The notes under the pieces were generated by a model that saw nothing but the letters and a program-made list of their open reading frames with translations, did not search any database and had not been told where the DNA came from. 50,382 bases of DNA from Notoacmeibacter sp. (GTDB lineage Bacteria > Pseudomonadota > Alphaproteobacteria > Rhizobiales > Rhizobiaceae). Positions within the stretch are counted from its first letter, which is position 1; every line of letters begins with the position of its first letter. Position numbers and translations under genes: made by a program. Below are positions 34,688-41,713 of the stretch, in pieces. The stretch lies in contig JAIOIW010000032.1 in the NCBI GenBank assembly GCA_019912385.1, positions 1-50,382 of the forward strand, in the 5' to 3' direction.

Positions 34688-34717
34688 AAAAGGCCCGCCG
34701 GATCAACCGGGCGGGCC
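34688..34717 (-). terminator. Intrinsic terminator for the OsmC transcript
   Basis: On the minus strand GGCCCGCC pairs with GGCGGGCC (34717-34710 with 34699-34692), followed by four T. It lies 32 bases past the stop of the 42-codon gene at 34750. Confidence 0.75.
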
Positions 34718-34749
34718 CTTGCAACAGCCGTTCTGGCGAAAGAAACGCG

Positions 34750-34878
34750 TCAGTTGCGGTTTCCGGGATGATAGACCGAGCACCTGGCGGCACCGCTAAG
34801 GAACTGGTGGTGCAGGCGCTCGAACTGCGTCTGGATGGATGTCTTTCGCGCCGGGCGATGGGTGGAAGTTCTCGACAT
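34750..34878 (-). CDS. Possible small basic protein, 42 aa
   Basis: A short open frame encodes MSRTSTHRPARKTSIQTQFE..., ending ...CSVYHPGNRN. AGGCAAGG lies 3-10 bases before the ATG. It sits between the osmC gene (60 bases upstream) and a terminator (32 bases downstream), so it would lie on the OsmC transcript. It is rich in Arg, His and Ser, with no membrane segment. I do not recognise a family. It may be a real small protein or chance coding in the 3' leader; conservation would decide. Confidence 0.45.
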   Translation of the reverse strand: MSRTSTHRPARKTSIQTQFERLHHQFLSGAARCSVYHPGNRN

Positions 34879-34905
34879 GGTCCTTGCCTCTCTCTTGCCG
34901 GGAAT

Positions 34906-34928
34906 GGCGGGCGCTTGAAGCGCCCGCC
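34906..34928. other. Strong hairpin between the OsmC gene and the 42-aa frame
   Basis: GGCGGGCGC (34906-34914) pairs perfectly with GCGCCCGCC (34920-34928) around a 5-base loop. There is no T-run on the minus-strand side, so it looks like an mRNA stabiliser, processing site or attenuator between osmC and the downstream small frame, not a complete terminator. Confidence 0.55.
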
Positions 34929-34937
34929 AGGTCGGAG

Positions 34938-35513
34938 TCAGGCGGCTTCGATATTGATCGAAACCGGCACGCCGTTGGTCAGCACGTCGTAGACCGCGGA
35001 GCGGGCAACGGACTGCTCGACGATCTGGCGCAGCTTTTCGGCGGTGGCATCGCCCTTGATCCTGAAGGTCGCGCGAATGCCGTTGTATCCGTTGCGGACC
35101 TCGTCGCTCAGACCCAGGATGCCGAGGAGATCGATGTCGCCCTCGACGGTGGTCTCAACCGATTCCAGCTTGATCTGGCGAGCCGAGGCGATGTTGCCGA
35201 TGCCTGCGGTGATACAGGCCGAAAGGGCCGCAAGCAGGAACTCGACCGGGGCAGGACCCTTGTCGGCGCCGCACAGGACACCCGGATGGTCTCCGTACAT
35301 CACGAAGTCGGCATCGCGGCCCTGTTCGCCGCCGGCACCGAAATAGCCGTTGACGTTGATGCGGCTGTGGGTGCCGTTCAGCCACGCGCCGCTGGCGCGA
35401 AAAGTGAACTTGGCGAGATCGCGGTTTTCGTTCACGGCGCCGATCGTGGCGAGAAACGTCGGGACGTCGATGCCGTTCATTGCAACCTTCTCGGCTTTGA
35501 CGGGAGCGTTCAT
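34938..35513 (-). CDS. OsmC family protein
   Basis: 191-aa protein of the OsmC/Ohr superfamily, normally thiol peroxidases for organic hydroperoxides. The peroxidatic Cys region is PAPVEFLLAALSACITAG (Cys100). The usual second Cys motif (C-P-x-S) appears as RSAVYDVL, so the resolving Cys is missing; an extra Cys81 sits in GVLCGADKGP. Function may therefore differ from classical OsmC, with Cys81 perhaps substituting. GAAAGGA lies upstream of the ATG. It has its own three-box element (copy D), 136 bases upstream. Confidence 0.88.
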   Translation of the reverse strand: MNAPVKAEKVAMNGIDVPTFLATIGAVNENRDLAKFTFRASGAWLNGTHSRINVNGYFGAGGEQGRDADFVMYGDHPGVLCGADKGPAPVEFLLAALSACITAGIGNIASARQIKLESVETTVEGDIDLLGILGLSDEVRNGYNGIRATFRIKGDATAEKLRQIVEQSVARSAVYDVLTNGVPVSINIEAA

Positions 35514-35649
35514 GTTCGTATCCTTTCAGTTGGTTGCGCCCGCCCTCCAGGCGGCCGCGTCGGTTTTTCGGGAGGTGTCGGCGAGGGCACGGATGCATCG
35601 ATTGATCCGCGGTCTCCCCCTCGACTGGAAACAGTTCTAGGAGCGGCCC

Positions 35650-35696
35650 GTTTCAGTCCGATGCCGCGGCGCAGGGGATAACGTTTCGATTGTTTC
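35650..35696 (-). promoter_or_regulatory. Shared three-box regulatory element, copy D (OsmC gene)
   Basis: Read on the minus strand: GAAAC-AATC-GAAAC (35696-35683), 26 bases, then CTGAAAC (35656-35650), followed after 7 bases by TCCTAG exactly as in copy A. The last box ends 136 bases before the OsmC start, leaving a long leader. Confidence 0.75.
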
Positions 35697-35740
35697 GCGG
35701 CGCGTATCGCTCAGGTATCCGCATGGCGTGTGAACGTGAC

Positions 35741-35767
35741 GAAGCCCGGCGCGGCGGGCCGGGCTTC
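35741..35767. terminator. Hairpin downstream of the cysteine synthase-glutaredoxin gene
   Basis: GAAGCCCGGC (35741-35750) pairs perfectly with GCCGGGCTTC (35758-35767) around a 7-base loop, 29 bases past the stop at 35797. The T-run is poor (TTCGTCACGTTC on the minus strand), so termination may be partial. Confidence 0.5.
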
Positions 35768-35796
35768 TGGCAGCCGGATCGCGCAAGAACCGCGCT

Positions 35797-37293
35797 TTAC
35801 CGGGGATGCACCCATTTCGGCAGGAAATCGTAGGGGTCGCCTTTGACGCCGTCCAGGAATGCGACGTTGCTTTGCGCGAGCATCGGCTGCAGGCGTCCTT
35901 CCCGGAAGTGGTCGAATGTTTCAGTACACCCGCCGATGTTCCTGCCGCCGACAAAGACCTGCGGAATGGTTGGCGATTCTGTCCGGGCATGCAGCGCGAC
36001 GCGCAGGTCGCTGCCGAGATTGTCCTTCCGGAAGGCGTCCGAATCGAGGTCGACGGACCTGAAGGGAATGTTTCGGCTGGCGAAAAACCGGCGAAGCGCC
36101 CAGCAGAATTCGCACCACTCGAGCGCGAACATGACGACCGGTTCCTCCTGGTCGTTGATGATCGCATCGAGCCTGTCGGCGGCGTCCGGCTTTGGTTCCG
36201 GCACCTGAACCGGCGCGGTTGCGGCCGCTTGCGGCGCGGGGGCGGGCGCGCCGATCCGGTAGCCGGAGGTCGATGCGGCGATGGTTTCCTCCTCGTCGTT
36301 CATGATCTCCGGCACATGCTCGAACAGCGGCGTGGACAGGTAGCGCTCCCCCGTGTCGGGAATCATGCACAGGATGGTCGAACCCGGTTCCGCCGCCGCG
36401 GCGACCTGCAGCGCGCCGGCAAGTGTTGCGCCGCCGGATATGCCGCAGAATATGCCCTCCTGCGTCGCGAGCGCGCGCGCCAGGCGCAACGCCTCCCCGC
36501 CCCCGATCGGCATGACCTGGTCGACATCGCCGGCGCGGAGCGCATCGTTCATCAGTTTCGGAATGAAGTCGGGCGCCCAGCCCTGCATGAGATGCGGCCG
36601 GAACATCGGATGGCTGGCCGCTGCCGAACCATCGCCCTCGTAGGACTGGCCAATCCCGCTCGCAACCATCGGCGCGTTGTCGGGTTCGCAGGCGATGACC
36701 CGCGTTTCCGGCCGGCGCGCCTTCAGGACGCGAGAGACGCCGCGCAGCGTGCCGCCCGTGCCAAAGCCGGAGACCCAGTAGTCAAGGCGCCTGCCTTCGA
36801 AATCGGCAATGATCTCCTGCGCGGTGGTGCGGGAATGGAAATCGGGATTGGCTTCGTTCTCGAACTGCCGGCAGAAGAACCAGCCATGTCTTTCGGCAAG
36901 CTCCTTCGCCTTGGCAATCATGCCGGTGCCTTTTGCAGAGGCAGGCGTCAATACGACGCGTGCGCCCAGGAAGCGCATCAGCTTGCGGCGCTCGACACTG
37001 AAGCTCTCGGCCATGACGATGACAAGGGGATAGCCCTTCTGTGCGCAGACCATGGCCAGGCCGATGCCGGTGTTGCCGCTGGTCGCCTCGACGATCGTCT
37101 GGCCCGGCTTCAGCGCGCCGGACATCTCGGCAGCCCGGATGACGCCGAGGGCCAGGCGGTCCTTGACCGATCCGAGCGGATTGAAGGCTTCCAGCTTGGC
37201 ATAGAGCTCGATTCCCTTCGGGGCGAGCCTGTTGATGCGCACGACCGGCGTGCGGCCAATCGTTTCGAGGATGCTGCTGTATGGTCCGGCCAT
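35797..37293 (-). CDS. Cysteine synthase fused to a C-terminal glutaredoxin domain
   Basis: 498-aa fusion. Residues 1-335 are an O-acetylserine sulfhydrylase-type PLP enzyme: Lys44 in GSVKDRLAL (Schiff base), TSGNTGIGLA (71-80), GFGTGGTLRG (177-185) and GISGGATLAG. A proline/alanine-rich linker (about 340-370) leads to a glutaredoxin domain (about 375-475) with redox motif CEFC (394-397), TIPQVFVGG with cis-Pro444, and GG at 454-455. The ATG at 37293 follows GGGAGAT. The glutaredoxin could reduce the synthase, its sulfur donor or a disulfide substrate. I see no three-box element pointing toward this gene. Confidence 0.93.
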   Translation of the reverse strand: MAGPYSSILETIGRTPVVRINRLAPKGIELYAKLEAFNPLGSVKDRLALGVIRAAEMSGALKPGQTIVEATSGNTGIGLAMVCAQKGYPLVIVMAESFSVERRKLMRFLGARVVLTPASAKGTGMIAKAKELAERHGWFFCRQFENEANPDFHSRTTAQEIIADFEGRRLDYWVSGFGTGGTLRGVSRVLKARRPETRVIACEPDNAPMVASGIGQSYEGDGSAAASHPMFRPHLMQGWAPDFIPKLMNDALRAGDVDQVMPIGGGEALRLARALATQEGIFCGISGGATLAGALQVAAAAEPGSTILCMIPDTGERYLSTPLFEHVPEIMNDEEETIAASTSGYRIGAPAPAPQAAATAPVQVPEPKPDAADRLDAIINDQEEPVVMFALEWCEFCWALRRFFASRNIPFRSVDLDSDAFRKDNLGSDLRVALHARTESPTIPQVFVGGRNIGGCTETFDHFREGRLQPMLAQSNVAFLDGVKGDPYDFLPKWVHPR

Positions 37294-37411
37294 GGCGGAT
37301 CTCCCGGATTTGCGGTTTCTGAATGGACGGAATCTACCGGGAAGACAGTGCGGGCCGTAGCCGCATTCGGGTTGCAATTGATGCAATTGTGTCGGGCCGG
37401 GCCCCCAGCCT

Positions 37412-37458
37412 GAAGCAATCGAAACAGGGATCATCGCGCCGGGACATCACGCGGAAAC
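37412..37458 (+). promoter_or_regulatory. Shared three-box regulatory element, copy E (MFS transporter)
   Basis: On the plus strand: GAAGC-AATC-GAAAC (37412-37425), 26 bases, then CGGAAAC (37452-37458). There is one mismatch in the first box and one before the third. The last box ends 74 bases before the MFS start codon. The divergent cysteine synthase gene starts 118 bases to the left. Confidence 0.7.
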
Positions 37459-37532
37459 GCGGGGGCGGCATTTTCTCTCCAGCTTGAGAACGGCGCGGCC
37501 ACTCGCCTACGCGCCATTGCGGAGAGACTTCG

Positions 37533-38774
37533 ATGACAATGGAAACAACCGCCGCGCAGGGACTGCGCGCGGACATGTTCGGTCCCTCGGCCGGAAAGGC
37601 CGTTTCAACGGCGCTTGGCGCCACGCTTGGCATGGCGAGCGGCTTCGGCTCCCTTGCCCTGACAGCGGTCTTCATCGGCCCGCTGGGGCAGGAATTCGGG
37701 TGGTCGAAATCCGAACTGAGCACCAGCTACACGCTTGCCGCCGTCGGAATGGCAATCGGCGGCGTGGTCTGGGGGCGGATCTCCGACCGGATCGATATCC
37801 GCTACATGCTGTCGATCGGCGGCTTGTTCGTCGTCCTGCCGCTCTTCATCATGTCGCAGGCCGCTGCGCTGGAACACTTCTACGTCGCCAACTTTCTGCT
37901 CGGCGTCGCGGGTTTCGGCTGTCTTTATGCGCCGCTGGTCTCTGCGGCCGGGGAATGGTTCGACAGCCGGCGCGGCCTGGTGATGGGTATTGTCACGGCG
38001 GGCGGCGCGCTCGGGCAAGGCGTGATGCCGTTTGCCGCGGAACGTCTCATCGCCGGCCTTGGCTGGCGGGAGGCGTTTGTGGTGTTGGGCATCGCGGTTC
38101 TGGCCATGCAGTTTTTCGTCTGGGCGCTGGTGCGGCGGCGCAGTTGCGCCCCTGCCGCGCGCGTCGCGGCCGCGCCGGCCGGACAATCGGGTGCCTTGAT
38201 GCGTCCGCGGTTGCTGGCGCTGGCCTTGGCCGCGTTCCTGTGTTGCGCCTGCATGGGCGCGCCGCTGATCCATCTCGCCGGATTCGTGGCTTCGGTTTGC
38301 GGCTCCCCGTCCTTCGGCGCGACCAGCCTGCTGGTGGCGATGGTGTTCGGCGCGGTCGGGCGGGTTTGCTTCGGCATGATCGCCGACCGGTACGGGAACC
38401 TTCTCAGCTATGGCTGCGCCTCGCTGGTGCAGACCCTGTGCATCCTGGTGTTTCCGTTGATGGACTCCGAGCTTCCCATCCTCGCCTTATCGGCGCTCTT
38501 CGGTTTCGGTTTCGCCGGCAACATGACCTGCCTGATCCTTTGCGTGCGCGACGAGGCGCCAGCGGAATCCTTCGGCGGCGCGCTCGGGCTGGTGATGTTC
38601 GTTGCCTGGGCGGGTATGGGTGTCGGCGGCTATCTCGGCGGCGCCCTGTTCGATATCTCGGGCTCCTACACTTTCGCCTTCGTCATCTCGGCCCTGTTCG
38701 GCGCAGCCAATCTCGCGGTCCTGGCTGTCTTGCGTTTGACGCCGAGAGCAGCCGGGCCCGGCGCTTCGTGGTGA
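37533..38774 (+). CDS. MFS transporter (monocarboxylate/OFA-like)
   Basis: 413-aa membrane protein with about 12 hydrophobic segments. The MFS loop motif appears as GRISDRIDIRYML after helix 2 and as GMIADRYGNLLSYG after helix 8. WFDSRRGLVMGIVTAGGALGQGVMPFAAERLI resembles the monocarboxylate and oxalate/formate antiporter group. The substrate is unknown; co-regulation with the monooxygenases suggests uptake or export of the compound they oxidise. CGGAGAGACT precedes the ATG. Confidence 0.87.
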   Translation: MTMETTAAQGLRADMFGPSAGKAVSTALGATLGMASGFGSLALTAVFIGPLGQEFGWSKSELSTSYTLAAVGMAIGGVVWGRISDRIDIRYMLSIGGLFVVLPLFIMSQAAALEHFYVANFLLGVAGFGCLYAPLVSAAGEWFDSRRGLVMGIVTAGGALGQGVMPFAAERLIAGLGWREAFVVLGIAVLAMQFFVWALVRRRSCAPAARVAAAPAGQSGALMRPRLLALALAAFLCCACMGAPLIHLAGFVASVCGSPSFGATSLLVAMVFGAVGRVCFGMIADRYGNLLSYGCASLVQTLCILVFPLMDSELPILALSALFGFGFAGNMTCLILCVRDEAPAESFGGALGLVMFVAWAGMGVGGYLGGALFDISGSYTFAFVISALFGAANLAVLAVLRLTPRAAGPGASW

Positions 38775-38854
38775 CGACGGCGGCATTTCCAATTCACAGC
38801 CGCATCGACCGCCCCTATGGTGCGGCAAGACAGGCGGCCTCGCGGCCGCAGGGG

Positions 38855-38890
38855 AGGACAGGCGGGACCGGGCGTCCGTGCGCCTGTCCT
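38855..38890. other. Hairpin between the MFS and sulfatase genes
   Basis: AGGACAGGCG (38855-38864) pairs perfectly with CGCCTGTCCT (38881-38890). The loop holds a further GGAC/GTCC pairing. No T-run follows, so it may regulate or process a shared MFS-sulfatase transcript. Confidence 0.5.
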
Positions 38891-38936
38891 TCCGGCACGA
38901 CTTGACGGCCGCGGCAATGCCGCCTGGAGGGAACGC

Positions 38937-40598
38937 GTGGCGAAAGCGAAAAACATCCTGTTCATCATGTTCGACCAGCTGCGCTGGGATTATCTGAGTT
39001 GCTACGGCCATCCACACCTGCATACGCCCAATATCGACCGGCTGGCGGCCAAGGGGGTGCGGTTCGACCGCGCCTACATCCAGTCGCCGATCTGCGGCTC
39101 GTCGCGCATGTCGACCTATACCGGGCGCTACGTGCACAGCCATGGTGCGTCATGGAACGGCATCCCGCTGAAGGTCGGCGAACTGACGATGGGCGACCAT
39201 CTGCGCGATGCGGGGATGGGCTGCTGGCTGGTCGGCAAGACGCACATGAAGGCCGATGCGGAGGGCATGGCGAGGCTGGGGCTGGAACCCGACAGCCTCA
39301 TCGGTGCGCGGGTCGCCGAATGCGGTTTCGACGTCTTCGAACGCGACGACGGCATGCGGCCTCAAGGCCCCGGTGGCTTCTACGACGACCGCGGTGCGCT
39401 GAAATACAACGAATATCTGCGCGAACGCGGCTATGGTGGCGACAACCCCTGGCACGACCACGCCAATTCGGGGATCGACGAGGAAGGCAACGTGCTTTCC
39501 GGCTGGTTCCTGAAGAATTCGGACCAACCCGCCAACATCGCCGAAAAGGACAGCGAAACGCCGTATCTCACCCGGCGCGGCATGGCGTTCATCGAGCAGG
39601 CGACAGAACCATGGTGCTGCCATCTCTCCTACATCAAGCCGCACTGGCCCTATGTCGTGCCGGAGCCCTATGCCGGCATGTACGGGCGCCAAGACATCCT
39701 GCCCCCGATCCTCTCCCAGGAAGAGTTCGACAATGCGCACCCCGTGCTCAAGGGGTTCATGACGACGCCCTTCTCGGAGGCGTTCCGACGAAGGGAAGTC
39801 CGTGATGCCGTCATTCCCGCCTATATGGGGCTGATCAAGCAGTGCGACGACCAGATGGGCGTGCTGTTCAAATGGCTGGAAGAGACCGGCCGGATGGACG
39901 ACACGATGATCGTGGTGACGTCCGATCACGGCGATTTCCTGGGCGACCACTGGATGGGCGAGAAGATGTTCTTCCACGACACCTCGGTCCGGGTGCCGCT
40001 GATCATCTACGATCCGTCGCCCGAGGCCGATGCGACCCGCGGAACGGTGTGCGACGAACTGGTGGAGTGCATCGACCTGGTGCCGACCTTTGTCGAGGTT
40101 GCGGGCGGCGCGGTGCCCGACCATATCGTCGAGGGCCGTTCGCTGCTGCCGATCCTGCATGGCAAGGCCGCCGGTACGGGCCGCGACTATGTCATCTGCG
40201 AGTACGACTATTCGGCTTCGCCGCTGGCCGACAAGCTTGGCCTTTCGGTGCGCGAGGCGGTGATGTTCATGATCGCGACCAAGAAATGGAAGCTGATCCA
40301 TTGCGAGGGCGGATTCAGGCCGATCCTTTTTGACCTGGAAAACGATCCGGACGAACTCGTCGATCTCGGCGACAGCGATGCGCACGCGGAGGTGATCGCC
40401 GAGATGTACGACAAGCTGTTTGCCTGGACGCGGCGGCCGTCGCAGCGCACGACACGGAGCGCGGCGCAACTGGAGGCGATGCGCAGGCAGTCGCGCCAGC
40501 GCGGCGTGATGATCGGCGTCTATGACGAAAACGACGTTCCGCTCGAATTCACGATCCACTATCGCGGCCGCAAGGCGGAGGACAAGAGGCAGCGCTAA
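38937..40598 (+). CDS. Sulfatase / phosphonate monoester hydrolase family enzyme
   Basis: 553-aa alkaline-phosphatase-superfamily hydrolase. Cys53 in QSPICGSSRMSTYTGR sits in the C-x-S-x-R motif that is converted to formylglycine by a sulfatase maturation enzyme. Metal residues are Asp13 (MFDQLRWD) and Asp330-His331 (VTSDHGDFLGDH). The length and motifs fit the group containing rhizobial phosphonate monoester hydrolase as well as aryl and choline-type sulfatases, so the substrate is uncertain. No signal peptide is present, so it is cytoplasmic. The GTG start follows CTGGAGGG. Its stop overlaps the convergent GDPD stop. Confidence 0.88.
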   Translation: MAKAKNILFIMFDQLRWDYLSCYGHPHLHTPNIDRLAAKGVRFDRAYIQSPICGSSRMSTYTGRYVHSHGASWNGIPLKVGELTMGDHLRDAGMGCWLVGKTHMKADAEGMARLGLEPDSLIGARVAECGFDVFERDDGMRPQGPGGFYDDRGALKYNEYLRERGYGGDNPWHDHANSGIDEEGNVLSGWFLKNSDQPANIAEKDSETPYLTRRGMAFIEQATEPWCCHLSYIKPHWPYVVPEPYAGMYGRQDILPPILSQEEFDNAHPVLKGFMTTPFSEAFRRREVRDAVIPAYMGLIKQCDDQMGVLFKWLEETGRMDDTMIVVTSDHGDFLGDHWMGEKMFFHDTSVRVPLIIYDPSPEADATRGTVCDELVECIDLVPTFVEVAGGAVPDHIVEGRSLLPILHGKAAGTGRDYVICEYDYSASPLADKLGLSVREAVMFMIATKKWKLIHCEGGFRPILFDLENDPDELVDLGDSDAHAEVIAEMYDKLFAWTRRPSQRTTRSAAQLEAMRRQSRQRGVMIGVYDENDVPLEFTIHYRGRKAEDKRQR

Positions 40599-41401
40599 GC
40601 GGCGCCATCGCGCAAGCTGTCGACGATCCGCTGCAGTTTCACGGCGTCGTTGCTGAAAATCCACTCCACGTTGCGGTTCAGTTCCCGGTAAAGACAGTTG
40701 CGCGACCGGATGAAGCCGGTGCCCACTCTCCGGCCGGCGTGTTCATGTTCGTGCCTGATCCTCTCGTTCAGCAGGAGGAAGTGGCCCGTCACGCCGCCAA
40801 AGCCCGAACCAAGCGTCTTCCTGTGCACGGAACGGATGTTCGCCAATGCCACGGGAAGGCATGCCTTCTGGGGCTGGATATCGAAGGTTTCAAACAGGAT
40901 CGGGTCCAGGGACAGGACATGATAGTCCTCTTCCGGCGTCAGACCTGAAAGGTGGCGACGCAGGATCTGCCTTTGCCGCCCGATTTCGGGAAAGGCTTCG
41001 GCTTTCAATTCCAGCATCAGATGGGTGTTGCGCCCGAATTGCTCGACCAGTTCGGCAAGGGTGGGGACTTCCGGCACCTCTTGCCTCAGTTGCCGGAACC
41101 CCACCTCCGCGATCGTGACCGGTTTGCCGAAAACACGCATCGTGTCGGGATCGTGAATGATGACCGGCACCTGGTCCGCCGTCCACCGGATATCCGCCTC
41201 GACGCCCCAAACGCCGCCTGCTCTCGCCAGTTCAAAGGCATGCAGGGTATTTTCGCGCACCGATCTGTTGTTGTCATGCTGGCCGCGATGCGCCACGATC
41301 CGGCATCGCTCTACCGCAGGCGCGGCGGGCTGTTTTCGCGGCATTGCCGCCATCCAGGCGTCAACGGCCGCTTGCGCGGCCCGGGCGAACCGTTCAATCA
41401 A
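40595..41401 (-). CDS. Glycerophosphodiester phosphodiesterase
   Basis: 268-aa GDPD-family enzyme that hydrolyses glycerophosphodiesters to glycerol 3-phosphate and an alcohol. The signature is AHRGQHDNNRSVRENTLHAF (catalytic His and Arg, then Glu), GVEADIRWTADQVPVIIHDP (metal Glu/Asp and second His) and LMLELKAEAF. The start is TTG at 41401 with GAGG 7 bases upstream; internal ATGs at 41353 or 41344 are alternatives. Its stop codon overlaps the sulfatase stop on the other strand by 3 bases. Both neighbours could release headgroup-type alcohols, which is inference. Confidence 0.88.
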   Translation of the reverse strand: MIERFARAAQAAVDAWMAAMPRKQPAAPAVERCRIVAHRGQHDNNRSVRENTLHAFELARAGGVWGVEADIRWTADQVPVIIHDPDTMRVFGKPVTIAEVGFRQLRQEVPEVPTLAELVEQFGRNTHLMLELKAEAFPEIGRQRQILRRHLSGLTPEEDYHVLSLDPILFETFDIQPQKACLPVALANIRSVHRKTLGSGFGGVTGHFLLLNERIRHEHEHAGRRVGTGFIRSRNCLYRELNRNVEWIFSNDAVKLQRIVDSLRDGAA

Positions 41402-41713
41402 TCGCGAGCCTCATGCGTCCGGCTATCGGTGCGACCCATCCTGCCCCGTGTCAAGTGAGGATCCTTTGCGCCTTGCGCAGCCAACGGAATGCCGGTGGCT
41501 GGTGTTGATCCTGAAAACTTCCTGCCACAGCATGTAACAATTACCCTGCCCTGCTTCAAATCCGCCGCGGGCCTTTCCCCTCCCCTGTAGGGGGAGAGGT
41601 TGCGCGAGGGCAGGAAGGGCCGGTCAACCCGCGCAGGCAGGGTGCCGGTAAATGAGTCCGTCCCGCCCTTCGGGACCGCCGGCGACCGCCCCTCAACATG
41701 AGCGTGACACCTG
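41402..41713. other. 312-base intergenic region upstream of the GDPD gene and downstream of the Fe-ADH gene
   Basis: It contains the GDPD promoter (no clear -35/-10 seen), a dispersed-repeat-like C/G-rich element at 41572-41606 and a small hairpin GTCCCG/CGGGAC at 41660-41676 that may end the alcohol dehydrogenase transcript. No protein or RNA gene is visible. Confidence 0.4.
41572..41606. repeat. Intergenic palindromic element of rhizobial REP type
   Basis: A run CTTTCCCCTCCCC-TGTA-GGGGGAGAGG forms a GC-rich hairpin. Elements with a pyrimidine-rich CCCCTCCCC arm and a short loop are common between genes in alphaproteobacteria. I saw only one copy in this window. Confidence 0.5.

Noticed and set aside
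37293-37348. A sixth three-box element pointing at the cysteine synthase-glutaredoxin gene
   Set aside because: A single GTTTC occurs at 37315-37319, but no tandem boxes are found at the required distance (around 37348).
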